64,000 nt of DNA from Amycolatopsis cihanbeyliensis (lineage in GTDB: Bacteria; Actinomycetota; Actinomycetes; Mycobacteriales; Pseudonocardiaceae). This document shows positions 52,733 to 63,481 of this stretch, in pieces. The position numbers and the translations under genes are program-made. Position 1 is the first letter of the stretch; each line of letters starts with the position of its first letter. The stretch is taken from assembly GCF_006715045.1 (NCBI RefSeq), contig NZ_VFML01000001.1, forward strand, positions 4,742,501-4,806,500, given 5' to 3'. Below the pieces are notes generated by a model that was given only the letters and a program-made list of their open reading frames with translations, made no database searches and was not told where the DNA came from.

Positions 52733-53266
52733 GGCGCGGCCAGCGTAGCGAAGCCGGCCGCGTGGCCGCACCGCGGACGCCTTTCTCGTCGGCCCCGCCG
52801 TGCTCGGTGGGACCGGGGAGCAGCGGGTGGGCGACGGCACTGCCCCGACCGGTTCAGCCTGTGCCGACCGGGGACGGCGGCGCCGCCGTCCGGATCACCG
52901 GGGCGTCGCGGGGCACCGACCCGGACCGGGAGGCCTACGACGTGGTCCAGGCGAGGTCCACGCGCGCGGCGAGCGTCAGCATGTGTTCACAGTGGACGGT
53001 CTCGGGGAAGGGCTGATGGTGGTACGCCGCCCGGTCGCCGAGCACCGGCCGCGCGGTGGGGCGCGGGTCGTGCTCGCCGCGTACCACACCCCGGCCGGGG
53101 ACTTCGCCGAACTCGAAGGCCGCCGGCGGCAGTGGTGGTCGACCGCGCCGATCGAAACCCGAGCCCGTTGCGGAACTGGGCAGGCTGAAAGAAGCCGCAT
53201 TCCACCGCCCGGCTCTACCGTGATTTGGCCAGAGTTCCTGGTCGCTACCCCGTCACGGAGGGCTCG
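52733..53266. other. 534-bp gap with no confident gene
   Basis: Several open frames exist because of base composition, but none has a supported start and family. On the leftward strand a frame through 53150-52942 ends AAYHHQPFPETVHCEHML and VDLAWTTS at a TAG; it reads like the tail of a decayed gene but I cannot place it. ACGGAGGGC near 53255 is the SD of the next gene. No repeat copy is seen. Confidence 0.4.
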
Positions 53267-54124
53267 ATGACGATCCAGCAGGAACCGACCGGTACGCGGC
53301 AACCCGCTTTCGGCGAGGGGCCGTACCCCGAGCACCGGACGCGGCTCCTTCTCCTGTCCCTGCTTGCCGGGTTCCTGCTCACCGTGGTCTGGTCGGCGGC
53401 GTTCGTGGACCGGGTCATCGGCGACAATGTGGCCAACACCTTGCTCGGCTACGACGTGAAGGAAACCCCGGTTCCCGGGATGCTCACCGGCACCCTGTTC
53501 GCCTTCGTCTCCGGGCTGGCGGGTACCTTCACCGCGTGCAATATCGCGGCGTTCGGCGCCGTCGCACCGCTGGTCGGCAGGGAAGCGACCGGGATAAGGC
53601 GACTCGGGCACACCCTGCGGCCACTGGGGTGGATCGCCGTGGGCATGCTCAGCGTCTCGGCGGTGTACGGCGTGATCGTCGCGCTGGTGGGTACCGGGAT
53701 GCCGCAGTTCTCCACCGCCCCGCACGGTGGCGGGCTCTCCCCGCGCATCATTCAGGCGATGGTGGTGTTCGGCGTCATCGGGCTGTCGATGCTGCTGCTC
53801 GGACTCGTCGCACTCGGGGTCGTCCGCAACCCGCTGGCGAAGGTCACCGCGCGCCATCCGCAGACTCCGCTGGTGGTGATCGGGGCGTTGATCGGCGGTT
53901 TCCTGATCGGTCGGCCGTTCCCGCTGTTCCGGATCATGTTCCGGGATGCGGCGGAGAGCGGGAACGTGCTGTACGGCGCCGGCGCGTTCATGCTGCAGTC
54001 GGTGGGCAACATCGTGGTGATGTCCTTGCTGTTCCTGCTGCTCGTGCACGGCACGCGGGGCAGGTTGCAGCGCTGGATGACGGCGAAACCGGGCAGGCTG
54101 GCCGCGATCACCGCGGCGGGCTTC

Positions 54125-56455
<2,331 letters not shown>

Positions 56456-56503
56456 GGTCACGCCCAAGATAGTCGTTCTCCGAGCCGGAGCGGTTCCCCG
56501 CGC

Positions 56504-57070
56504 TCAGCCCGCACCGTTGTCGGCTTCCCGATCCGCGGCGAGCAAATCCTCCCTCGCCCGTGCCACCCGGGAGCGGATGGTGCCCACCGGCACCCCGCAC
56601 ACCTGCGCGGCGTCCTGGTAGGACATCCCGAGCACCTGGGTGAGCACCAGCACCTCGCGCCGCTGCTCGTCCAGGCCCGACAGCAGCATGCGCAGCTCGA
56701 CCAGGTCCTCGAAGCCGGTGGTGGCGCGCGCGGCGGCACGCTCGGCGACCGTCTCCCAGTCGGCGTCGGCGACCCGCGGCCGCGCCGCGGCGGAGCGGAT
56801 CTGGTCCACGGCCACCCGCCTGGCGATGGCGAGTACCCAGGTCCGGGAGGAGGACCGGCCGGCGAACCGGGGGAGGCTGGCCAGCGCCCGCAGGTAGGTC
56901 TCCTGCGTGAGGTCGTCGGCCGACCGCACGTCGGCGAGGTGCGCGAGGAACCGCCAGACGTCGGCCTGGGTGGCCCTGATCCACGCCTCGAGCGCGTCCC
57001 GGTCGCCCCGGCCGGCGGCGAGCGCCAGCCCGGTTACCCGCTCGTCATCGGCGTTACGTGGACTGGACAC
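56504..57070 (-). CDS. SigC-like ECF RNA polymerase sigma factor
   Basis: 188 residues. Region 2 is [31 protein letters not shown], and region 4 is [44 protein letters not shown]. It resembles M. tuberculosis SigC, which has been linked to copper-acquisition genes. It is upstream of a copper-type ATPase and divergent from a zinc-finger membrane protein that may be its anti-sigma factor. The pairing is inference. Confidence 0.88.
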   Translation of the reverse strand: MSSPRNADDERVTGLALAAGRGDRDALEAWIRATQADVWRFLAHLADVRSADDLTQETYLRALASLPRFAGRSSSRTWVLAIARRVAVDQIRSAAARPRVADADWETVAERAAARATTGFEDLVELRMLLSGLDEQRREVLVLTQVLGMSYQDAAQVCGVPVGTIRSRVARAREDLLAADREADNGAG

Positions 57071-57133
57071 ACTCGCAGGCTAATACACGCGACCTGCGGG
57101 AACTCCACGGCGGTTGGGCGCGACCAACAGGAT

Positions 57134-57874
57134 GTGAACTGTGATCTCTGCCGCGAAGCGCTGTCCGCCAGGGTCGACGGCGAGCAGGAGCCGGTGTCGC
57201 CGGACGCCGTGGACCGGCACCTGGCGGGCTGCGCCCTGTGCCGATCCTGGCAGGCCAAGGCCGAGCGCCTGCGCCGGTCCACGACGCTGCATTCGGCCCC
57301 CGCTGTGCCCGATCTCACGGCGACCATCCTGCGGCGTGCCGAGCTTCCGGCCAGGCGGCCGTGGGTGCTGCGGGTCGTGCTGGGCGCGGTCGCCGTGGCG
57401 CAGAGCACCCTCGGCGGCGCGCAACTGCTCGGGTTGGCCAACGGGATGCACGGGGGCCACGACACCGGGTTCATGTTCGGCCACCTGACCAGGGAAAGCG
57501 CGGCGTGGAACCTCGCCGTCGGCATCGGCCTCGGCTGGGCGGCGCTACGGCCGAGGGTGGCCGCCGGGCAACTGCCCGTGCTCACCGGGTTCGTGCTGGT
57601 GCTCGCCGGGGCCTCGGTCACCGATCTGCTCGGCGAGGCGGTGACCGTGCGGCGGGTTCTCTCGCACGGCCTGGTGGTGGTCGGGCTGGTGCTGCTCTAC
57701 CTGGTGTACCGGCAGCACCGGCGGCATGGCAGGCCGAGCCCGGTCAGCGGGGAGGCGCTACCCGGCGGCGAGCACCTCGCCGCCGCGGACGGGGCCGAGT
57801 GGGAGCACGTCGACCCGGAGTCCGGTGGGCACCGGCGGTTTCCCCGGCCGGCCAGCAGGCACCGGGTGGCCTGA
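57134..57874 (+). CDS. Zinc-finger (zf-HC2-like) membrane protein, candidate metal-sensing anti-sigma factor
   Basis: 246 residues. The start, CDLCREAL, and RHLAGCALCRSW form an anti-sigma zinc finger (Cys/His/Cys/Cys). Four membrane segments follow. Between segments 1 and 2 an exposed loop reads GMHGGHDTGFMFGH, rich in His and Met as in copper-binding loops. The C-terminus is hydrophilic and His-containing. It is divergent from the SigC-like gene 63 bp away. GTG at 57134 follows AACAGGAT. Role inferred from domain and position. Confidence 0.7.
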   Translation: MNCDLCREALSARVDGEQEPVSPDAVDRHLAGCALCRSWQAKAERLRRSTTLHSAPAVPDLTATILRRAELPARRPWVLRVVLGAVAVAQSTLGGAQLLGLANGMHGGHDTGFMFGHLTRESAAWNLAVGIGLGWAALRPRVAAGQLPVLTGFVLVLAGASVTDLLGEAVTVRRVLSHGLVVVGLVLLYLVYRQHRRHGRPSPVSGEALPGGEHLAAADGAEWEHVDPESGGHRRFPRPASRHRVA

Positions 57875-58044
57875 GAGAGCGTCCGAGAACCGCTGGCACC
57901 TGCCGCGGCGAGTGGAGGAACGCGCGCGGCGCAGCCCACGAGTGGCGAGGCCGAGCGCTGTACCCGTGAAGGTGACAATCGTGACCGAGCCCGAGCTCGG
58001 CCGAGTCGATCGTGTCGCGCGTTTACCAACAGGCACTGAGCCGC

Positions 58045-59979
58045 TCAGCGGCGTTCGCGCTCGGCCAGCTTGGCCAGCATCGCGTTGTACGCGGCCAGGT
58101 CGTCGTCTCCGGTGCGGTCGGCGCGCTGGGCCGCCCGCTCGTCGTGCCGGGCCCACTGCGCCAGTAGCGCGATGACCACGATGACCAGCGGGATTTCCCC
58201 GGTCGCCCAGGCGATACCGCCGCCGAGCCGCTGGTCGGCCAGCAGGTCCTCCATCCACGGCAGGGAGAGGTAGCGGTAGAACGTCTCCGCGATCACGGAC
58301 TGCTCGTTCATCAGGATCACGCCGAAGAAGGCGTGGAAGGGCATCGCGGCGAACAGCATGCCCAGCTTCGCCAGGTGCGGCAGGCTGCGCGGTGCCGGGT
58401 CGATGCCGATGACCAGCCAGTAGAACAGGTACCCGACCACCAGGAAGTGCACGTTCATCAACTGGTGGCCCCAGTGGTACAGCATGGCGTCGCCGAACAG
58501 CGAGGAGAAGTACAGCGCGTAGTACGAGCCGACGAAAACCACGGAGACCACCAGCGGGTGGGTGAGCATCCTGGCCACCCGGGAGTGGATCAACGCCACC
58601 AGCCATTCCCGGAGGCCGGCCGGGTTCCCCTTGCCCGCCACCGGAAGCGCGCGGAAGGCGAGGGTGATCGGCCCTGCCAGCGCCAGCAGCACCGGTGCCA
58701 GCATGTTCAACGTCATGTGGACGATCATGTGCAGGCTGAACGAGCCGGGGGAGTACTTGCCGAGTCCGGAGGAGGTCACCACCAGTACCGCGGCCCAGCC
58801 GCACAGCCACGCCGCCGTACGCCCCACCGGCCAGCGGTCGCCCCTGCGGTGCAGCTTCCGCACGCCCAGCAGGTAGCCGGCGACGGCCAGCACCGACACG
58901 GTGCCGAGGACCAGGTCGAACCGCCAGTCCAGGGCCAGGATCGCGGCGGTCGGCGACAGCGGCAGCTCGTAACCGAGGATGGTGTTCAGCACCGAGGGCG
59001 CGGCGTTCAGCAGCGCGGGCGGTGGGATGTGCGCGAGCCCGACCGAGGCGCCGAGGGTGAGCCCGAGCAGGGCGAGTTCGGCGAGGGCGAGTTTGCCTCC
59101 GTGCGCGGCGAACCGCTTGCGGGCCAGCAGGCCGACCGCGCCGAGCGCGCACAGCAGCACTGCCTTGGCCACGGTGAGCAGGCCGTAACCGGTGCTGGTC
59201 AGTCCCTCGGGGGTGGCGGCGGTGAGGCCGTTCACGACCCCGGAGATCGCCAGCGTCACCCAGCAGATCATGGCGAGGGTGCGGTACCGGCGTACCGCGA
59301 GCTCGCGGTAGGCCCCCTTGCGTCGCAGGTGGGCGAGCAGCGCGACCAGGGTGCCGATCCACAGTGCGGCGGCGACCACATGCCAGAGCAGGCTGTTCGT
59401 GGCCACGTCGTGCCAGGCGCCGGACGCCGTGTGCCCGGAGACCGCGGGCGGGAGCAGGGCGAACACCGCCACCGCGAACAGCAGCACGGTGGACAGCCAG
59501 CCGAGCACGAATCGCGCCGCCACCGCGACCACCGTGACCAGCACGAAGCTCACCAGCCATGCCTTGGGTTCCGCGATGGCCTCGATGTTGCCGACCAGTT
59601 TCGCCGGGCTCAGCACCTCGCTCACCGGCTTGCCCACCGAGTCCGCCGCGTCGAACACGACCAGCGCCGCGGCGGCGCACGCCCAGCCCGCGGCGGCCGC
59701 CCCCGCGGTGCGCAGGGCCGCGTACCCGTCCGCGGCCAACCACCCGGAGCGCTGTGCCGGGGTCAGGAAGGTGGCGAAGGCCAGCGAGCCGACGCAGAGC
59801 GCCCCGGTGACGTCCACCACCAGCCGCAGCAGGGTGGTGCCGAGCGAGGTGAACCTCCCGGGGTCGCCGTTGCCGAGCGGGAGGTATCCGGCCTCGCCGA
59901 CGAGCACGGTCAGCACGACGACCACCACGGTGGCCGGCGCGAGCAGGGCCAGGATCGGCCTGCGGAGGTTGCTACCCAT
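58045..59979 (-). CDS. CopD-CtaG fusion: copper-transport and cytochrome c oxidase assembly membrane protein
   Basis: 644 residues, about 14-16 membrane segments. The N-terminal half (to about 330) has CopD-like helices (SGHTASGAWHDVATNSLLWHVVAAALWIG, His-rich). The C-terminal half is caa3_CtaG: SLHMIVHMTLNMLAPVLLALAGP, GHQLMNVHFLVVGYLFYWLVIGIDP and MPFHAFFGVILMNEQ. It probably delivers copper to heme-copper oxidase. It converges on the zinc-finger gene across a 170-bp gap with nothing recognisable, and completes a copper module with the P-ATPase and sigma factor. Confidence 0.9.
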   Translation of the reverse strand: MGSNLRRPILALLAPATVVVVVLTVLVGEAGYLPLGNGDPGRFTSLGTTLLRLVVDVTGALCVGSLAFATFLTPAQRSGWLAADGYAALRTAGAAAAGWACAAAALVVFDAADSVGKPVSEVLSPAKLVGNIEAIAEPKAWLVSFVLVTVVAVAARFVLGWLSTVLLFAVAVFALLPPAVSGHTASGAWHDVATNSLLWHVVAAALWIGTLVALLAHLRRKGAYRELAVRRYRTLAMICWVTLAISGVVNGLTAATPEGLTSTGYGLLTVAKAVLLCALGAVGLLARKRFAAHGGKLALAELALLGLTLGASVGLAHIPPPALLNAAPSVLNTILGYELPLSPTAAILALDWRFDLVLGTVSVLAVAGYLLGVRKLHRRGDRWPVGRTAAWLCGWAAVLVVTSSGLGKYSPGSFSLHMIVHMTLNMLAPVLLALAGPITLAFRALPVAGKGNPAGLREWLVALIHSRVARMLTHPLVVSVVFVGSYYALYFSSLFGDAMLYHWGHQLMNVHFLVVGYLFYWLVIGIDPAPRSLPHLAKLGMLFAAMPFHAFFGVILMNEQSVIAETFYRYLSLPWMEDLLADQRLGGGIAWATGEIPLVIVVIALLAQWARHDERAAQRADRTGDDDLAAYNAMLAKLAERERR

Positions 59980-60107
59980 GTCCACGAGTTTGCGCCAACA
60001 CGGTGCCGTGTCCGGCGGCGGGTCCCGCGGCGGATCGGACCGGGGGAGGAGGGGACTCAGGCCTTGGTCCGATGTGCGGGCCGGTGGGGCGCGGGAGCGT
60101 TGCGGGT

Positions 60108-61244
60108 ATGAGACTACTTCGAACCTGCGGTGCCGCACTGCTCGCCGCCGCGACACTCATGGCCATGGCGGTTCCGGTGTCCGCCGAGCCGGCCGATTCC
60201 ACCCATTCCCTGCCACGCGGGCAACTTCAGGCCGAACTGGAGAAGCTGGTCGATTCGGGTGAGGCGACCGCCGCGCTGCTCCGGATCAGCCAGGGATGGC
60301 GGCACTGGTCCACCGCGGCCGGTGTGCGCGACCTGGAGTCCCGCCGCCCGGCCCGCCGCGAAGGGAAGTTCCGGATCGCCAGCACCACCAAGGCGTTCAC
60401 CGCCACCGTGGTGCTGCAACTGGTGGACGAGGGCCGGGTCGGACTGGACGCCCCGGTGGAGCGGTACCTGCCGGGCCTGGTGCCGAACGGCGAGAACATC
60501 ACCGTGCGGCAGGTGCTCAACCACAGCAGCGGCCTGGACGACTTCGCCAGCCACCCCGGCTACGAGGCGTGGAACTACGCCGCGCTGCAGCACAGCTACA
60601 CCCCGGAGGAGGTGCTGGAGTTCGCGTTCAGCCACCCGCCACTGTTCCCGCCGGGCCAGGACTGGGACTACTCCAACACCAACTACGTGCTGGCAGGCCA
60701 GCTTGTCGAGGCGGTGACCGGAAACTCCTGGGCGGAGGAGGTCCGGCACCGGATCCTGTGGCCGCTCGGACTGTGGAGCACGACCCTGCCCGGCACCTCC
60801 GAACGAATCCCGCAACCGTACGCGCACGGGTACATGGAGGTCTCGCCCGCCGAGGGGCAGCCGCCCGAGCTGATCGACGTCTCGCACATCAATCCCTCGA
60901 TGATCAGCTCCGCCGGCGAGATCATCTCCACCACCGCGGACCTCGACCGGTTCTTCGGCGCGCTGCTCGGCGGGCGGTTGACCAGCGCGGAGTCCCTCGC
61001 CGAGATGCGCACGCCGGCGGAGCACAGCCCGCCGCAGCTACGCTACGGGCTCGGCCTGCACGCCACCACGCTGTCCTGCGGGGTCACGGTCTGGGGGCAC
61101 AACGGCGGCGCGCTCGGCTACACCACGATCGCCGGCCGGTCCGACGAAGGGCGGCAGCTCACCCTCTCGGTGAACCCGTACCGGGACAACCTGCCCGGCG
61201 AGCCGATCACCCGCATCGGTGACCTGGCGTTCTGCGACCGGTGA
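60108..61244 (+). CDS. Secreted serine hydrolase, class C beta-lactamase/D,D-peptidase family
   Basis: 378 residues. Signal peptide cleaves after VSA. The active-site SxxK is in FRIASTTKAFTATV near 87, the YxN in DYSNTNYVLAG near 185, and the third motif in WGHNGGALGYTT near 325 (HxGG form of carboxypeptidases and esterases). It may be a D-alanyl-D-alanine carboxypeptidase or an esterase; true beta-lactam hydrolysis cannot be claimed. Confidence 0.9.
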   Translation: MRLLRTCGAALLAAATLMAMAVPVSAEPADSTHSLPRGQLQAELEKLVDSGEATAALLRISQGWRHWSTAAGVRDLESRRPARREGKFRIASTTKAFTATVVLQLVDEGRVGLDAPVERYLPGLVPNGENITVRQVLNHSSGLDDFASHPGYEAWNYAALQHSYTPEEVLEFAFSHPPLFPPGQDWDYSNTNYVLAGQLVEAVTGNSWAEEVRHRILWPLGLWSTTLPGTSERIPQPYAHGYMEVSPAEGQPPELIDVSHINPSMISSAGEIISTTADLDRFFGALLGGRLTSAESLAEMRTPAEHSPPQLRYGLGLHATTLSCGVTVWGHNGGALGYTTIAGRSDEGRQLTLSVNPYRDNLPGEPITRIGDLAFCDR

Positions 61245-61317
61245 GCGGGGTGTGAGCGCGGCGGGAGCGGGTACCCGGGGTCGCGGAACCGCGGAATCGA
61301 CTCTTGAAGGAGACACA

Positions 61318-61482
61318 GTGTCTTATTCAGATGTCGGGTTGTTCAGGTCCGTAGCGTGCGTCACCACTGCTGTGACCTGCAACGACCTCCCGCCCGTCGC
61401 CCACCGCCACCCACACGGTGGCGCTGCGCGCCGCGGTGACCATGGGCCTGGCGGCCCGCGGTCGCTGGGTCGTTCTGAATAA
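61318..61482 (+). CDS. Possible 54-residue small protein
   Basis: GTG at 61318 follows GAAGGAG with five bases of spacing, a better ribosome-binding site than chance would often give. The peptide starts MSYSDVGLFRSVACVTTAVTC and ends in a Gly/Arg/His-rich tail. It lies 19 bp before DUF4383. It may be a leader peptide or a small membrane-free protein; I recognise no family. Confidence 0.3.
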   Translation: MSYSDVGLFRSVACVTTAVTCNDLPPVAHRHPHGGAARRGDHGPGGPRSLGRSE

Positions 61483-61501
61483 CCCGCACAGGAGGATCGC
61501 G

Positions 61502-61984
61502 ATGTCGCGCCCGCAGGACCATCCGCTCCCGCCGCAGGACATCCAGGCCTACACCGCCCGCAGGCCCATCCAGCGGGTCGCCGTGGCGGCTTCGGTGGTG
61601 TTCCTGCTGGTCGGCGGGCTGGGCTTCGTTCCAGGGAGCACCACCGGCTACGGCGCCATGGCCGTCGCGGGGCCGGACTCGGGGGCGCTGCTGTTCGGCG
61701 TGTTCGCCGTCTCGGTACTGCACAACCTGGTGCACCTGGCCTTCGGTGCCTTCGGCCTCGTGCTGGCCGGCACGGCGACCGGGGCGCGGGCCTTCCTGGT
61801 CGGCGGCGGCGTGGTGTTCCTGCTGCTCGGCTGCTACGGCCTGCTGGTGGCGCGGGACTCGGCGGCCAACGTGCTACCGCTGAACGCCGCCGACGACGGG
61901 CTGCACCTCGGTCTCGGCGCCGTCCTGATCGCGCTGGGCGTGTTGCTCGGGCGCCGGTTGGAGTACACCCCGACGGCGGGTTGA
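61502..61984 (+). CDS. DUF4383 membrane protein
   Basis: 160 residues with four membrane segments. VSVLHNLVHLAFGAFGLVLA near 80 is the DUF4383 hallmark, and NVLPLNAADDGLHLGLGAVLIALG closes it. ATG at 61502 follows AGGAGGATCGCG. Such proteins are common in actinobacteria and of unknown role. Confidence 0.88.
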   Translation: MSRPQDHPLPPQDIQAYTARRPIQRVAVAASVVFLLVGGLGFVPGSTTGYGAMAVAGPDSGALLFGVFAVSVLHNLVHLAFGAFGLVLAGTATGARAFLVGGGVVFLLLGCYGLLVARDSAANVLPLNAADDGLHLGLGAVLIALGVLLGRRLEYTPTAG

Positions 61985-62352
61985 TCGCCCGCATTCTCGA
62001 CGGCCGCGGGACAGTGCTCGGTGACCGCAGGCCGTACCCGGTCGCGCTGGTCACCCTGGACGCCGATGAGGTTCTGCACTGGGCACGGGCGCTGGGCCTG
62101 CCCGAGGACCGCGCGGAGCTGGCAGGGCAGGATCGGGTGCGCGAGCTGGTCGCGGAGGTCGTCGAGCGGGCCGACCGGAACTACGCGCCGCCGGAACGCA
62201 TCCGGGACGTCGCGGTCCTCGGTGCCGAGTGCACTACCCGGACGGGTGAGTTGACGCCGACGATGAAGATCCGCCGGAATGTCGTCAGGGACAAGTATGC
62301 GGAGGTCGTGGACGCGATCCACGACGGCGGACCGCCAAACTCTGATAAGTAA
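61981..62352 (+). pseudogene. Remnant of long-chain acyl-CoA synthetase (C-terminal part)
   Basis: About 123 residues that match only the last part of FadD15-type AMP-binding enzymes: GDRRPYPVALVTLDADEVLHWA, ERIRDVAVLGAECTTRTGELTPTMKIRRNVV with the acylation-stage lysine region. The AMP-binding core is absent and DUF4383 occupies the place where it should be. A TTG at 61981 overlaps the DUF4383 stop, so a fragment may still be translated. It is probably the scar of a deletion or rearrangement. Confidence 0.75.
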
Positions 62353-62359
62353 TCTTATC
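62344..62359. promoter_or_regulatory. Palindrome GATAAG-TAAT-CTTATC before the CalB-like lipase
   Basis: A 16-bp perfect inverted repeat, AT-rich in a GC-rich genome, 44 bp before the lipase ATG. The stop codon of the acyl-CoA synthetase remnant (TAA) lies in its centre. The form suits a TetR-type operator; no such regulator is in the window. Confidence 0.5.
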
Positions 62360-62402
62360 CAATATCTGTCGTGATCGGGGTCACCGGCTTACACTTCGGC
62401 GC

Positions 62403-63386
62403 ATGAAAAGGATCAGATGTGCGACCATCGCCGTTCTGGCCTCGCTCTCGCTGGTGTTCGCCGGTTCCCCCGCGGCCACGGCGCAGGCCTCGCCAGGACC
62501 GCCACTCGAGACGCCGCGGTCCGAACTGGACGCCGCGCTGCACTGCGCGGAAGGCATCGACGACGCGACCGTGAACCCGGTGCTGTTCGTGCCGGGGACC
62601 ACGGCCGAGGGCGGGGAGAACTTCGCCTGGAACTACGTCACCGCACTGCGGAACGAGGGTTTTCCCGCCTGCTGGGTGAATTATCCCTACCGTGGCTGGC
62701 GGGACATGCAGACCTCCTCGGAGTACGTGGTCAACGCGATCAGGACGATGCACGAGCGCAGCGGCCGCAAGGTGTCCACCATCGGGCACAGCCAGGGCGG
62801 TTTGCATCCCGCGTGGGTGGCCCGGTTCTGGCCGGACGTCGCCGGGATGCTGGACGACGCGATCAGTTTCGGCGCGCCCTTCCAGGGGTCCTCGGTCGCG
62901 AGCCTGTACTGCGGGGTGCTGAACCTGTTCCCCACCGGCTGCCAGGAGTCGTTCTGGCAGTTCACCAAGGGTTCCGGCTGGTCCCGGGCGCTGAACGCGG
63001 AACCGATGCCGGAAGGCCCTTCGTTCACCTCCGTCTACACGGACTTCGACGAGGCCGCCACGCCGGGCGAGGCGGCAAGCAGGCTGGACGGGGCCGCGCA
63101 CATCGGGGTGCAGGACATCTGCCCCGGGCGGTTCGCCGAGCACTTCACCCTGGTCGTGGATGCCGTGCCGTACGCGCTCACCCTGGACGCGCTCCGGCAC
63201 GACGGCCCCGCCGATCCGGGCCGTATCGACAAGTCGGTGTGTGGCAAGGGATTCATGCCGCTGGACTGGCCGGGCTTCGCCAAGACGGTTCCGGACCTGC
63301 TCTCGTTGCCGGCGAAGGCGTGGCTACAGAGCCCACCGTGGACCTGGGTCCGCGCCGAACCCCCGCTGCGGGACTACGCGCGGTGA
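62403..63386 (+). CDS. Secreted lipase resembling Candida antarctica lipase B
   Basis: 327 residues with a signal peptide (cleavage near ATA-QA). NPVLFVPGTTAEGGENF and FPACWVNYP, SSEYVVNAIRTM match the CalB order. The nucleophile is in TIGHSQGGLHPAW near 128. The likely acid is in VYTDFDEAATP and His in GRFAEHFTLV. The last residues hold paired cysteines. It cleaves lipids or esters outside the cell. With the cutinase and LIP lipase it is the third extracellular esterase in this window. Confidence 0.85.
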   Translation: MKRIRCATIAVLASLSLVFAGSPAATAQASPGPPLETPRSELDAALHCAEGIDDATVNPVLFVPGTTAEGGENFAWNYVTALRNEGFPACWVNYPYRGWRDMQTSSEYVVNAIRTMHERSGRKVSTIGHSQGGLHPAWVARFWPDVAGMLDDAISFGAPFQGSSVASLYCGVLNLFPTGCQESFWQFTKGSGWSRALNAEPMPEGPSFTSVYTDFDEAATPGEAASRLDGAAHIGVQDICPGRFAEHFTLVVDAVPYALTLDALRHDGPADPGRIDKSVCGKGFMPLDWPGFAKTVPDLLSLPAKAWLQSPPWTWVRAEPPLRDYAR

Positions 63387-63481
63387 ACCCGGTACCGACC
63401 GGCGTGGGGTGACGCCCCGACCCCGCGACGCGTGCGAGACTGTCCGCCGGTTTCGCGGACATACTGGGGGAACAAGCACGC

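Noticed and set aside
57991..58000. Palindrome CCGAGCTCGG as terminator between convergent genes
   Set aside because: It has no loop for a hairpin and is expected by chance in this base composition.
60108..61244. Antibiotic-resistance class C beta-lactamase
   Set aside because: The third motif is the HxGG form common in carboxypeptidases and esterases; resistance cannot be inferred.
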